In this document: in pieces, positions 7,468 to 16,191 of the stretch
Numbering within the stretch: position 1 is the stretch's first letter
Layout of the letters: each line of letters starts with the position of its first letter
DNA from: an uncultured Dorea sp.
Lineage (GTDB): Bacteria > Bacillota > Clostridia > Lachnospirales > Lachnospiraceae
Direction of reading: 5' to 3'
Assembly: GCA_910579925.1 (NCBI GenBank)
Contig: CAJTVY010000037.1
Coordinates: 1 to 35,277 of the forward strand
DNA length: 35,277 nucleotides
Program-made: the position numbers and the translations under genes
The notes under the pieces: generated by a model
Databases searched by the model: none
The model's input: only the letters and a program-made list of their open reading frames with translations
What the model was told of the DNA's origin: nothing

Positions 7468-9051
7468 CTATAGTATACTCATATTTTCCTTAAAAATCAA
7501 TATCCTGTCACCCGCTTTTATTTCTTCCGACGACAGTTCGTTCACCTCCATGATACCCTCCACCGTGGTATTGTACTTCTTCGCAAGATCCCACAGAAGA
7601 TCTCCGTCACGGACGATGTAGCCTGTAATGCCCGGCCTTCTTTCCAGCTCTTCCATATCAAATGGAGTAAATTCCATCTCGCGGATATTCTTGATACATA
7701 CCGGCTCCTTTAAGAAACTGTGGAATGCCAGAACCGCTTTAATTTCAATCTCGTCTGTTCCCAGAAGCCCGATGGATAGCTGCTCTACCGCATAAGTCAG
7801 GCCATAAGTCATGTTTTCCGCCGTCTCATTGCTTTCCAGAAGATAGGAAAACGGAACCATTCCCTGCCAGGTATCAAATGGAATCGCATCATCTGCCTTC
7901 ACATACAGAAAGCTGATATGAAGCACTCCTTCAATCTGGACGCCGCCTTCTGTTGCCTCAGTATGCTCAATCTGGATCCGCGCGCTGCTATGGCAGATCT
8001 GCAGAATGTCATCCTTGATCTCCGGCAATGACAACTGTTCCGCCACCTTGCATTTGGAGTGATTCTGCATCAAAAGCCGTTCCATCTTCTCCTCCGTTAT
8101 CTTCGGCGTACAGATCTGATCCAGAGAATATGCGTCTGCCAGAATCTCAAGCCTCTCTTCTTCATATACGGTCAGTCTTACCTCCAGGGTGGCCTCCACA
8201 CCGATCAGCCTCATTTCTCCGTCTTCGTCCATCCGTATGTCTATATTTACATCCGTAAGTTCCGGGTAGATCTGATGATACATCTTATCCTGGGCTCCGT
8301 AACACTCGATACGTCCCTCATAGGGAACCGTCTGCTCAATCCAGTCTGTTTTACCGTCCAGAGACTCATAGAAGCAGAATAAAAGCAGTTCTCCCTGAAT
8401 TTTCAGCTCATCCGCCTCAAGACGCGTATCCAGCTTCCGGCTCGTCACCTCCGTCCAGAGCAGGGTGCCGATATTCTCCTTCGTCCCTCCAATAGACACT
8501 TCTTCTTTAATGCGGTAGGTATCCTTCATGGCTGCAAATACCTTGAGAAATTCTTTGCTTTCGAACCTCTTGTACAAAGGCGGATCACAGTCAATATCTG
8601 TGGTAAGTTCCGTCTCATGCTTTCCCTCTGAGCAGATCGTAAGTTCCGCCAGCGTCTTAATGCCAAGCTTCCGGGAGTGGATCGCCGTGACGGTCAGATC
8701 CACGCTTGAGGACTGTACGAACAGATTCCCCACCGGCTCCTGCTCTAAGTAAACCATTTCCTCGAAAGGAATCCTGCCCTCCAGACACGAAAGTCTCGTC
8801 TCCCCCTCGTCCGTCACGTAAAGCACTTTGAAGTTCAGCTTTCCGGATACTTTTATGTAATTCTCCACCACCTTCATATCTTCCACGGTAAGCGTCCCTT
8901 CTCCTAAGATGACCTTCTTTACGTCGCTTTTGGCGTCTGGTACATTGTAATCATCGTCAATATAAAACTGATCGGTGATTCTGTTTCCCGTCCTGTAAGT
9001 CTGCATCTGCCTGGTTACATATTCCATGCTTTCCCTCCTACTCAAATTCAA
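7468..9051 (-). CDS. SPOCS (DUF3794) and LysM domain protein, probable spore coat or cortex protein
   Basis: A 527-aa protein without a signal peptide. It has tandem SPOCS/DUF3794 units: one covers about residues 30-150, another about 180-300, and a third, more divergent unit reaches about 460. A single C-terminal LysM domain (about 474-520, 'GYIVRDGDLLWDLAKKYNTT') should bind peptidoglycan. This architecture is found in clostridial proteins linked to the spore envelope (compare SipL of Clostridioides difficile, which has SPOCS-like and LysM domains and binds SpoIVA). A spore morphogenesis role is therefore inferred. It overlaps the upstream lipoprotein gene by 14 nt, so the two are translationally coupled. 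Confidence 0.88.
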   Translation of the reverse strand: MNLSRRESMEYVTRQMQTYRTGNRITDQFYIDDDYNVPDAKSDVKKVILGEGTLTVEDMKVVENYIKVSGKLNFKVLYVTDEGETRLSCLEGRIPFEEMVYLEQEPVGNLFVQSSSVDLTVTAIHSRKLGIKTLAELTICSEGKHETELTTDIDCDPPLYKRFESKEFLKVFAAMKDTYRIKEEVSIGGTKENIGTLLWTEVTSRKLDTRLEADELKIQGELLLFCFYESLDGKTDWIEQTVPYEGRIECYGAQDKMYHQIYPELTDVNIDIRMDEDGEMRLIGVEATLEVRLTVYEEERLEILADAYSLDQICTPKITEEKMERLLMQNHSKCKVAEQLSLPEIKDDILQICHSSARIQIEHTEATEGGVQIEGVLHISFLYVKADDAIPFDTWQGMVPFSYLLESNETAENMTYGLTYAVEQLSIGLLGTDEIEIKAVLAFHSFLKEPVCIKNIREMEFTPFDMEELERRPGITGYIVRDGDLLWDLAKKYNTTVEGIMEVNELSSEEIKAGDRILIFKENMSIL

Positions 9052-9445
9052 TCTGCTTATCTGTATATTCCATCTTTATCACCACATAAGGGTATGTTTT
9101 CTTCTTCAGAATCTTCTCCTCTTTCCCCGGCCCTAAGAGACTGGTTCCGATCCGTATCTCCTGCTCCGTCTCGAAACACTGATCCACAGTCACGCTGTAT
9201 CCGCTGGTCTCCTGAACTCCGTAGCCTCTGGCAGCATAGAGATATCCCTTGTCGCCGAAACTAAGTTTCATCTGTCCTTCTTTTTCTTCTTCAATCCGGG
9301 CGAGAAATTCTTCGGGAACATCTTCCCGGTCAACCACGGTAAATTCGATATTCCTTATTTTCTCATGATCCGTCTTTCCTGCGGCGCACGCTCCAAGCAG
9401 CAGAATGCACAGGGGCAGAGCCAAAAAAGTATAATATTTCTTCAT
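9038..9445 (-). CDS. PrcB-like lipoprotein
   Basis: A 135-aa exported lipoprotein. The N-terminus is a lipoprotein signal peptide with lipobox LGAC (residues 17-20). The mature domain carries KGYLYAARGYGVQETSGYSV (about 75-94), which resembles the PrcB C-terminal domain found in protease-complex subunits and related small lipoproteins ('aarG...t.GYsv'). The biological role is unknown. It is the first gene of the minus-strand unit running through the SPOCS-LysM gene, ispE and gntR, and it is divergent from malQ. Confidence 0.75.
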   Translation of the reverse strand: MKKYYTFLALPLCILLLGACAAGKTDHEKIRNIEFTVVDREDVPEEFLARIEEEKEGQMKLSFGDKGYLYAARGYGVQETSGYSVTVDQCFETEQEIRIGTSLLGPGKEEKILKKKTYPYVVIKMEYTDKQIEFE

Positions 9446-9573
9446 GAGAACCTCTTGTCAATGCATTTTCATATATTCTCTTTACATCATACACACCAAG
9501 TCTAGGAAAAATTACAAATTTGTAGTATAATTGGATTTATTAGTGACTAAGAAAATGAATGAAGGAGATTTAT

Positions 9574-11214
9574 ATGAAAAATAATGAACGACTTTCCGGG
9601 ATTCTGCTGCACCCTACGTCCCTGCCCTCTCCTTATGGGATCGGTGATCTGGGGGCGGCGGCATACAGATTCGTAGATTTTCTTGAGAAGGCTGGACAGC
9701 ATCTGTGGCAGATCCTTCCTCTCACTCACACAGGATACGGGGACTCTCCTTATCAGAGTTTTTCCGCCTACGCAGGACAGCCGCTTTTGATAAGTCCTGA
9801 CCACTTAATGGAACTTGGCCTGGTGAATGCAGCTGACCTCTCAGACGTTCCCGCAGGCTGTCCCGAAGCGGTTGACTATGGAACCATCATTCCCTGGAAA
9901 CAGTCTGTGTATGAGAAGGCTTATACACATTTCATGGATGCAAGCCCAAGAAGGCTTCCCCTTTACACGGAGTTTCTGGATTTTATACAGACGGAAAAAG
10001 ACTGGCTTGACGACTACGCCCTGTTTATGGCATGTAAATCGGCGAACGACGGGGTAAGCTGGCTCGAATGGGAAGACAAATACCGTATTCCCACCCCGGA
10101 ATTTAAGGAAAAGCTGCGAGGTATCCTGAAGGAGCAGATCGGGTTCTATCAGTTCCTGCAGTTTATCTTCTATAAAGAATGGATGCAGTTAAAATCTTAT
10201 GCCAATGACCACGGCGTGCGGATCATCGGCGACATTCCAATTTTTGTGTCCATGGACAGTGCGGACGTCTGGGCGAACCAGCATCTGTTCCAGCTTGATA
10301 CCAAGGGATTCCCGCTCAAAGTCGCAGGGGTTCCGCCGGATTATTTTTCTGCCACCGGGCAGTTATGGGGCAATCCGCTGTATGACTGGGAGGCCCATGA
10401 GAAAGAAGGATTCTCCTGGTGGATTTCCCGCATCCGGCATCAGCTTCGGTCTCTTGATATTCTGAGGATCGACCATTTCCGCGGGTTCGAGTCTTACTGG
10501 GCCGTTCCTTACGGCGAAAAGACTGCCATCCATGGCAAATGGGTTCCTGCGCCCGGATCTGAGTTGTTCCGTGCCATTCAGGACGCCCTGGGCGACGATC
10601 TTCCGATCATTGCCGAAGACTTAGGGATTATCACCCCGGAGGTTGACGCGCTGAGACAGGAATTCCACTTCCCCGGTATGAAAGTGCTGCAGTTCGCTTT
10701 CGATAATCTGGGGGAGAATGATTATCTTCCTTACCGGTTTACTACCCCGGACTGTGTGTGTTACACGGGAACCCACGACAATGATACGACCCTGGGATGG
10801 TATCGGACGTTAAGCCCCAAATGCCAGCGAAGAATCCGGCAGTATATCCGCTGTACAGACGACGATACGAGAATCAGCCGGGAGATGATTGCCGCTGCGC
10901 TGGGAAGTATTGCCGGTTATGTGATCTTCCCGCTTCAGGATGTTCTGGGTTACGGTTCCTCTGCAAGGATGAACACCCCGGGAACTGCTTCCGGCAACTG
11001 GAGCTGGCGTTTTACGCAAGGGGCTCTTCGGGAGGAGCTGGCAGAGGCATTGCGGGAAGATACTCTATTATATGGAAGATACCATACGCCAGATCCTACG
11101 GAAGAGGAGGCGCCGGACGAAGAAGAAACGTTGGATGAGCAGGAATCCCTGATCTGTAATGAATCTATTGGCGGGAATGAAGACAGCCTCCTGATTGGAG
11201 GAGACGAAAAATGA
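9574..11214 (+). CDS. malQ: 4-alpha-glucanotransferase (GH77, amylomaltase)
   Basis: Transfers alpha-1,4-glucan segments between maltooligosaccharides or glycogen-derived chains. The GH77 core spans about residues 5-500: N-terminal LHPTSLPSPYGIGDLG, the nucleophile Asp in LRIDHFRGFESYWAVP, the acid/base Glu in IAEDLGIITPEV and the third carboxylate in GTHDNDTTLGW. The Met at 9574 is chosen because GAAGGAG (9561-9567) lies 6 nt upstream; the in-frame Met at 9559 sits on top of that site. The last 40 or so residues form an acidic tail (EEEAPDEEETLDEQES and onward) beyond the usual 500-aa family length. TATAAT at 9526-9531 with an upstream TG is a candidate -10. The stop overlaps the plsC-like start by 4 nt (ATGA). 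Confidence 0.95.
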   Translation: MKNNERLSGILLHPTSLPSPYGIGDLGAAAYRFVDFLEKAGQHLWQILPLTHTGYGDSPYQSFSAYAGQPLLISPDHLMELGLVNAADLSDVPAGCPEAVDYGTIIPWKQSVYEKAYTHFMDASPRRLPLYTEFLDFIQTEKDWLDDYALFMACKSANDGVSWLEWEDKYRIPTPEFKEKLRGILKEQIGFYQFLQFIFYKEWMQLKSYANDHGVRIIGDIPIFVSMDSADVWANQHLFQLDTKGFPLKVAGVPPDYFSATGQLWGNPLYDWEAHEKEGFSWWISRIRHQLRSLDILRIDHFRGFESYWAVPYGEKTAIHGKWVPAPGSELFRAIQDALGDDLPIIAEDLGIITPEVDALRQEFHFPGMKVLQFAFDNLGENDYLPYRFTTPDCVCYTGTHDNDTTLGWYRTLSPKCQRRIRQYIRCTDDDTRISREMIAAALGSIAGYVIFPLQDVLGYGSSARMNTPGTASGNWSWRFTQGALREELAEALREDTLLYGRYHTPDPTEEEAPDEEETLDEQESLICNESIGGNEDSLLIGGDEK

Positions 11215-11957
11215 TACGATTTCTATTTTTAGTCCTCTTCCTCTTTGGCTTCCTGCTCTTTGGAATCCCCATGCTGGTGATTGAATGGCTTCTTGGCAAA
11301 TGCCTGAAGAATTTTAACCAGGAAGCCAGCGACTATCGGTGTCTGCGGGTCGTGCAATGGGCTTTCCGGGTTCTTCTGTGGATTACCGGAGTGGACGTGA
11401 CCGTAATCGGTGAAGAAAACGTACCGGATGAACCGGTACTGTTCATCGCCAATCACAGAAGCTACTTTGACATCCTTCTGACCTACTCCCGCTGCAGGCG
11501 GCTGACAGGATACGTCGCCAAGAAAGAGATGCTGCGCTATCCCATCCTCAGGGACTGGATGAAACGCCTGTACTGTCTCTTCCTTGACCGTGATAATCCG
11601 AAAGAGGGGCTCAAAAGCATTCTCGAAGCTATTGACCACATAAAAAACGGAATTTCCATCTGCATTTTCCCCGAAGGGACGCGCAACGATGGAGAAGAAC
11701 TCAGCATGCTGCCGTTTCACAGCGGTTCCTTCAAAATTGCGGAGAAATCCGGCTGCGCCATCGTTCCCATCAGTCTGAACAACACGCACACCATGTTCGA
11801 GCAGCACATCCCAAGAATCGAGAAGACTCATGTGGTGATTGAATACGGCAGACCCATTTACCCGAAGGAACTGGATCAGGAAGCCCGGAAACGGATCGCC
11901 CCCTATTGCCAGAACTTAATCCAGGAAACCATAAATCGTAATCAGACATTGGTGTAA
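11211..11957 (+). CDS. plsC: 1-acyl-sn-glycerol-3-phosphate acyltransferase
   Basis: A 248-aa membrane-associated acyltransferase that makes phosphatidic acid from lysophosphatidic acid. An N-terminal hydrophobic segment (about residues 2-24) anchors it. The catalytic block I is ANHRSYFDIL (HxxxxD), block II includes FLDRDNPKEG, and block III is FPEGTRNDGE; a proline-containing block IV follows near IVPISLNN. Length fits the bacterial PlsC family. Translation is coupled to malQ through an ATGA overlap with GGAGGAG upstream. Pairing a glucanotransferase with a phospholipid enzyme has no obvious pathway logic. More than one PlsC paralogue is common, so this need not be the main one. Confidence 0.9.
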   Translation: MIRFLFLVLFLFGFLLFGIPMLVIEWLLGKCLKNFNQEASDYRCLRVVQWAFRVLLWITGVDVTVIGEENVPDEPVLFIANHRSYFDILLTYSRCRRLTGYVAKKEMLRYPILRDWMKRLYCLFLDRDNPKEGLKSILEAIDHIKNGISICIFPEGTRNDGEELSMLPFHSGSFKIAEKSGCAIVPISLNNTHTMFEQHIPRIEKTHVVIEYGRPIYPKELDQEARKRIAPYCQNLIQETINRNQTLV

Positions 11958-11960
11958 ATG

Positions 11961-11992
11961 GTAACAGTGAAGCCGGAAGGCTGAACTGTTAC
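11961..11992. repeat. Hairpin with GNRA loop and tandem G-A mismatch
   Basis: GTAACAGT (11961-11968) pairs with ACTGTTAC (11985-11992). Inside, AGCC (11971-11974) pairs with GGCT (11979-11982) around a GGAA loop, and the two stems are separated by GA facing GA. It starts 3 nt after the plsC stop and has no T-run, so it may be a REP-like or mRNA-end hairpin rather than a classical terminator. Confidence 0.6.
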
Positions 11993-12021
11993 TGTAAATG
12001 GATGTTTGTCAGACTCAGCAT

Positions 12022-12050
12022 TTTACATTTACTCCGGCAAGTGCTATAAT
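12022..12050 (+). promoter_or_regulatory. Sigma-A promoter of pncB-ddl-murF
   Basis: TTTACA (12022-12027), a 17-nt spacer and TATAAT (12045-12050). The start of transcription would be near 12057, about 35 nt before the pncB ATG with its AAAGGAG site. Confidence 0.8.
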
Positions 12051-12091
12051 AGAACAAATTTACCTGACAATCAAAGGAGCAGAAGCACAAA

Positions 12092-13546
12092 ATGAACAGA
12101 CAAGATTTAACTTTGCTGACAGACCTCTACGAATTGACCATGATGCAGGGATACTATGCGAAGGGCCAGCATGAGAAGGTCATTTTCGATGTATTTTTCC
12201 GGCAGAATCCGTGTAATAACGGCTATTCCGTCTGCGCCGGGCTTGAGCAAGTGATTCAGTATATTAAAAACCTTAACTTCACTTACGAGGACGTGGACTA
12301 CCTGCGGGGACTTGGCATATTCAGCGAAGATTTTCTTCAATATCTAAGCGGTTTTCATTTCAGCGGGGACATCTACGCCATTCCCGAGGGAACGGTGGTA
12401 TTTCCCAAAGAACCCCTGCTGAAAGTAATTGCCCCCATCATGGAGGCACAACTGGTTGAGACGGCGATTCTTAATATTATCAATCATCAGTCGCTTATTG
12501 CAACCAAGACGTCCCGGATCGTATTCGCCGCTTCCGGGGACGGAATCATGGAATTCGGCCTCAGACGTGCCCAGGGGCCGGATGCCGGGTTATACGGAGC
12601 AAGGGCGGCAATTATCGGCGGCTGCGTGGGAACTTCTAACGTCCTGGCAGGACGGCTTTTTGATGTCCCCGTGATGGGAACCCACGCCCATAGCTGGATT
12701 ATGAGTTTTCCCGATGAATACACGGCATTCAAGACTTATGCCGAGATGTACCGGGATAACTGCACCCTCCTGGTAGATACCTACGATACCTTAAAGTCCG
12801 GCGTTCCTAACGCCATTCGTGTATTTCAGGAGTTCCGGGATGCCGGAAAATCCTTCAAAAAGTACGGAATCCGTCTGGACAGCGGAGATCTTGCCTATCT
12901 GTCCAAAGAGGCCCGAAAGATGCTTGACGCCGCCGGTTTTCCCGATGCTTCCATCTGCGCCTCCAACGACCTGGACGAGTATCTTCTGCATGACCTGAAA
13001 ATCCAGGGGGCTGCCATCGACTCCTGGGGCGTGGGAACGAACCTCATTACCTCCAAGGACAACCCTTCTTTCGGAGGTGTGTACAAGCTGGCCGCCATTC
13101 AGAACGAGGCGGGAGAATTCGTCCCTAAGATAAAAATTTCTGAAAACACGGAGAAAATTACGAATCCAGGTAACAAAACTATTTTTAGAATCTATGATAA
13201 AACAACAGGTAAGGTAAAGGCAGATCTCATCTGTTTTGCAGAGGAGACTTTCGATCCCAATGAAGATATGCTCCTTTTTGACCCTATAGAGACCTGGAAG
13301 AAAACAAAGCTGCCCGGCGGTTCTTACACCATGCGGGAGATTCTTGTACCGGTCTTTAAAAACGGCGAGTGTATCTACCAGTCGCCCTCCGTGACTGAAA
13401 TTGCGGATTACTGCCGGCGTGAGAAGAAGACTCTGTGGGATGAGACAAAGCGTCTCTTCTATCCCCACCGGGTCTACGTGGATCTGTCGCCAAAGCTTTA
13501 CGAAGTGAAGAAAACTCTGCTGAATCAGATGAGCATTACCGAATAG
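12092..13546 (+). CDS. pncB: Nicotinate phosphoribosyltransferase
   Basis: A 484-aa NAD-salvage enzyme that converts nicotinate and PRPP to nicotinate mononucleotide. N-terminal LLTDLYELTMMQGY is the family signature. The region AQGPDAGLYGARAAIIGG is followed by GTHAHSWIMSF, which carries the histidine expected to be autophosphorylated. RLDSGDLAYLSKEARKML and GVGTNLITS form the phosphoribosyl-binding part. Length is that of the longer Gram-positive form (about 480-490 aa). It has its own promoter and starts a three-gene plus-strand unit with ddl (15 nt downstream) and murF, so NAD salvage is co-expressed with cell-wall precursor synthesis. Confidence 0.95.
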   Translation: MNRQDLTLLTDLYELTMMQGYYAKGQHEKVIFDVFFRQNPCNNGYSVCAGLEQVIQYIKNLNFTYEDVDYLRGLGIFSEDFLQYLSGFHFSGDIYAIPEGTVVFPKEPLLKVIAPIMEAQLVETAILNIINHQSLIATKTSRIVFAASGDGIMEFGLRRAQGPDAGLYGARAAIIGGCVGTSNVLAGRLFDVPVMGTHAHSWIMSFPDEYTAFKTYAEMYRDNCTLLVDTYDTLKSGVPNAIRVFQEFRDAGKSFKKYGIRLDSGDLAYLSKEARKMLDAAGFPDASICASNDLDEYLLHDLKIQGAAIDSWGVGTNLITSKDNPSFGGVYKLAAIQNEAGEFVPKIKISENTEKITNPGNKTIFRIYDKTTGKVKADLICFAEETFDPNEDMLLFDPIETWKKTKLPGGSYTMREILVPVFKNGECIYQSPSVTEIADYCRREKKTLWDETKRLFYPHRVYVDLSPKLYEVKKTLLNQMSITE

Positions 13547-13561
13547 AAGGAGACTTTTTGT

Positions 13562-14641
13562 ATGAAGATAATTGTATTAGCGGGCGGACTAAGCCCGGAA
13601 CGCGACGTATCACTGACCTCTGGCGCAGGAATCTGCCGGACTTTGCGCCAAAAGGGTCACCAGGCATTTCTCATGGACGTATTTTTCGGATATCCCTGTG
13701 ATGCCGACAAACTGGAAGAAGTCTTTGACCTTCCAGGCTATGGACTTGAGATTGCAGCGGGTATTAAGACAACAGCCCCGGACTTAGAGGCTCTTCGCAG
13801 ATCCCGCCCCGGTGACTCCCCAAGCCTTATCGGCCCCAATGTCATCGAACTCTGCCAGATGGCAGATATTACTTTCATGGGGCTGCACGGTTCCATCGGG
13901 GAGGACGGAAAACTGCAGGCTACTTTTGACGTGCTGGGAATCCGTTATACCGGCCCTAATGCGCTTGGCTGTTCCCTGTCCATGAATAAGCTGGTGGCAA
14001 AGCAGATCTTCAAGATGTCCGGCGTTCCGACTCCGCGAGGCACTTCCCTCACCAGAAAGACCAAAGATACGCCCCTTGCAGACCTGGGTTACTATCTGCC
14101 CCTGGTCGTTAAGCCATGTGCAAGCGGCTCCAGTATCGGAGTTTACATCGTACATACGGAGGAGGAATATAAGGAGGCAATTCACAAGTCTTTTGACATT
14201 GACCAGGAAGAAGAGGTGGTCATTGAGCCTTATATCAAGGGCCGTGAATTTGCCTGCGGCATCATTGCCGGAAAAGCGCTTCCGCTGGTGGAGATTATCC
14301 CGAAAAGCGGTTTCTTTGATTATGCCAATAAATACCAGGACGGAGGGGCAAAGGAGATCTGCCCGCCTCAGTCTCTTGACGCCGAAACCCAGCGGCAGAT
14401 CCAGCGGGCAGGCGAGAAAGCTTTCGAGGCTTTACGGATGGATGTCTACTCACGGGCCGACTTTATCGTTGACGATGAGGACGGCAGTTTCTACTGTCTG
14501 GAGGTCAACGCCCTGCCGGGAATGACTCCTGCCAGCCTTCTTCCAAAGGCGGCGAATGCAGACGGTCTTGCGTACGATGTGCTGTGTGAACGGATTATCG
14601 AAGAGTCTTTCCGGGCGCGGTACAGGAATACAACAGCATAA
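13562..14641 (+). CDS. ddl: D-alanine--D-alanine ligase
   Basis: A 359-aa ATP-grasp enzyme that makes D-Ala-D-Ala for peptidoglycan. The N-terminus has IIVLAGGLSPERDVSLTSG, the substrate region has GLHGSIGEDGKLQ, ATP-grasp residues lie in PLVVKPCASGSSIGV, and the metal-binding C-terminal segment is CLEVNALPGMTPASLLP. SD AAGGAG lies before the ATG at 13562. The product is used directly by MurF, encoded 15 nt downstream, which explains the gene order. An extra 20-30 residues near position 60-80 compared with compact Ddl proteins are within the family range. Confidence 0.95.
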   Translation: MKIIVLAGGLSPERDVSLTSGAGICRTLRQKGHQAFLMDVFFGYPCDADKLEEVFDLPGYGLEIAAGIKTTAPDLEALRRSRPGDSPSLIGPNVIELCQMADITFMGLHGSIGEDGKLQATFDVLGIRYTGPNALGCSLSMNKLVAKQIFKMSGVPTPRGTSLTRKTKDTPLADLGYYLPLVVKPCASGSSIGVYIVHTEEEYKEAIHKSFDIDQEEEVVIEPYIKGREFACGIIAGKALPLVEIIPKSGFFDYANKYQDGGAKEICPPQSLDAETQRQIQRAGEKAFEALRMDVYSRADFIVDDEDGSFYCLEVNALPGMTPASLLPKAANADGLAYDVLCERIIEESFRARYRNTTA

Positions 14642-14656
14642 GGAGGCGTATATCCC

Positions 14657-16030
14657 ATGAAAAACCTTACCCTTCAAAATATTACAAAAGCCTGCCAGGG
14701 CGCCTATCACGGGGACGACCGTCTCTATGACAGGGAAGTGGAGGGTGTCGTGATTGACAGCCGGAAAGTAAAACCCGGCTATCTCTTCGTTGCCATCGAC
14801 GGCGTGAAGGTCAACGCACATCAATTTATCCCAGATACCGTCAAGGCAGGGGCCCTCTGCGTGGTTTCTCATGAAGATCTGGGGGAGACAGATTTCCCGT
14901 ACATCCTCGTGGAATCCACGGGACAGGCGCTGCTTGATATTGCCAAACTGTATCGGGATTCCTTCGACATCAAAGTCGTGGGAATTACCGGCAGCGCCGG
15001 CAAGACCAGTACAAAAGAAATGATTGCTTCCGTTGTGGCTCAGAAATACCAGGTGCACAAGACTCTGGGGAATTTTAATAACGAGTGGGGGTTACCCATT
15101 ACCATTTTCGGTCTGGAAGAAGGACACCAGGCAGCGATCCTTGAGATGGGGGTCAATCATTTCGGCGAGATGCGCCGCCTCTCTTCTGTTGCAAGTCCGG
15201 ACATCTGCCTGATCACCAACATCGGCGTGGCACACCTGGAATTTTTCAAGACAAGGGAAGGCATTTTCCAGGAAAAGACACAGATGATCCAGGATATGAA
15301 GAACGGAGGTACGATTATTCTGAACGGCGACGACGACCTTCTGTCGCAGACCGCCCCGATTAAGGGTGTAAAGCCCGTCTTCTTCGGCCTTGGCGAAGAG
15401 AATCAGTTCCGGGCCGACCACATAGAGCCTCTGGGGCTTAAAGGAACCGGCTGCACAATCTACCTTCCCAATGACACTTTCTTCGAATGTATTGTTCCGC
15501 TGCCTGGGATTCATATGGTCTCCAATGCCCTTGCAGGGGCGGCCGTAGGTTATACGCTTGGCCTTGACAACCAGGAGATCAAAGCCGGAATCGAAGGGCT
15601 TCCTTCCATTCCAGGGCGCAACAACATTATTAAGACAAAGCGTCTGATTGTTCTGGACGACTGTTATAATGCAAATCCGGTGTCTATGAAGGCTTCGGTC
15701 GACGTACTGGATATGGCGATCGGACGTAAGGTTGCCATTCTGGGCGATATGGGTGAACTGGGCGACAAAACCAGGGAATTGCACAGAGAGGTGGGTACAT
15801 ATGCAGCGGAGAAAGAGATCGACCTTGTTTGCGGGATCGGGCCTATTTCGAAAGAACTTGTAGACGGCGCTGTAAAAGGAAACGGCTGTACGGAAGGCCT
15901 CTGGTTCGAAACAAAGGCTGAATTTCTGGCTGCTATGCGTAAGGTAATCAAAGATGGAGATAATGTACTTGTAAAAGCCTCTCATGGAATGCAGTTTACT
16001 GAGATTGTGGATGCACTTCAGACGTTCTGA
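14657..16030 (+). CDS. murF: UDP-N-acetylmuramoyl-tripeptide--D-alanyl-D-alanine ligase
   Basis: A 457-aa Mur ligase that joins D-Ala-D-Ala to UDP-MurNAc-tripeptide in the cytoplasm. The N-terminal domain has GVVIDSRKVKPGYLFVAIDG. The central ATP-binding loop is GITGSAGKTSTKEMIASV (about residues 112-129), the carbamylated-lysine region follows around AILEMGVNHFGEMRRLS, and the C-terminal domain has DDCYNANPVSMKAS and ILGDMGELG. Length is typical (450-460 aa). SD AAGGAGG lies 10 nt before the ATG. It ends the pncB-ddl-murF unit, 70 nt ahead of a strong bidirectional terminator. Confidence 0.95.
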   Translation: MKNLTLQNITKACQGAYHGDDRLYDREVEGVVIDSRKVKPGYLFVAIDGVKVNAHQFIPDTVKAGALCVVSHEDLGETDFPYILVESTGQALLDIAKLYRDSFDIKVVGITGSAGKTSTKEMIASVVAQKYQVHKTLGNFNNEWGLPITIFGLEEGHQAAILEMGVNHFGEMRRLSSVASPDICLITNIGVAHLEFFKTREGIFQEKTQMIQDMKNGGTIILNGDDDLLSQTAPIKGVKPVFFGLGEENQFRADHIEPLGLKGTGCTIYLPNDTFFECIVPLPGIHMVSNALAGAAVGYTLGLDNQEIKAGIEGLPSIPGRNNIIKTKRLIVLDDCYNANPVSMKASVDVLDMAIGRKVAILGDMGELGDKTRELHREVGTYAAEKEIDLVCGIGPISKELVDGAVKGNGCTEGLWFETKAEFLAAMRKVIKDGDNVLVKASHGMQFTEIVDALQTF

Positions 16031-16099
16031 CATACCGTTCTTTCTCTCATATATGATATGAGCAGTTCCTGTATGGGTCTGCCGATAACGATCATCAAG

Positions 16100-16156
16100 A
16101 AGAACCCCTTTGGATCTTAGAAAGCCTACGCCTTAAAGATCCAAAGGGGTTCTTTT
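16100..16156. terminator. Bidirectional terminator between murF and the radical SAM gene
   Basis: A perfect 19-bp inverted repeat, AAGAACCCCTTTGGATCTT (16100-16118) and its complement (16136-16154), with a 17-nt loop. TCTTTTT follows on the plus strand. Both flanking genes converge on it. The stem is unusually long for a terminator. Confidence 0.9.
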
Positions 16157-16191
16157 TCATATGAGGAAATGATAAAGGTTTTAGCCACAGC

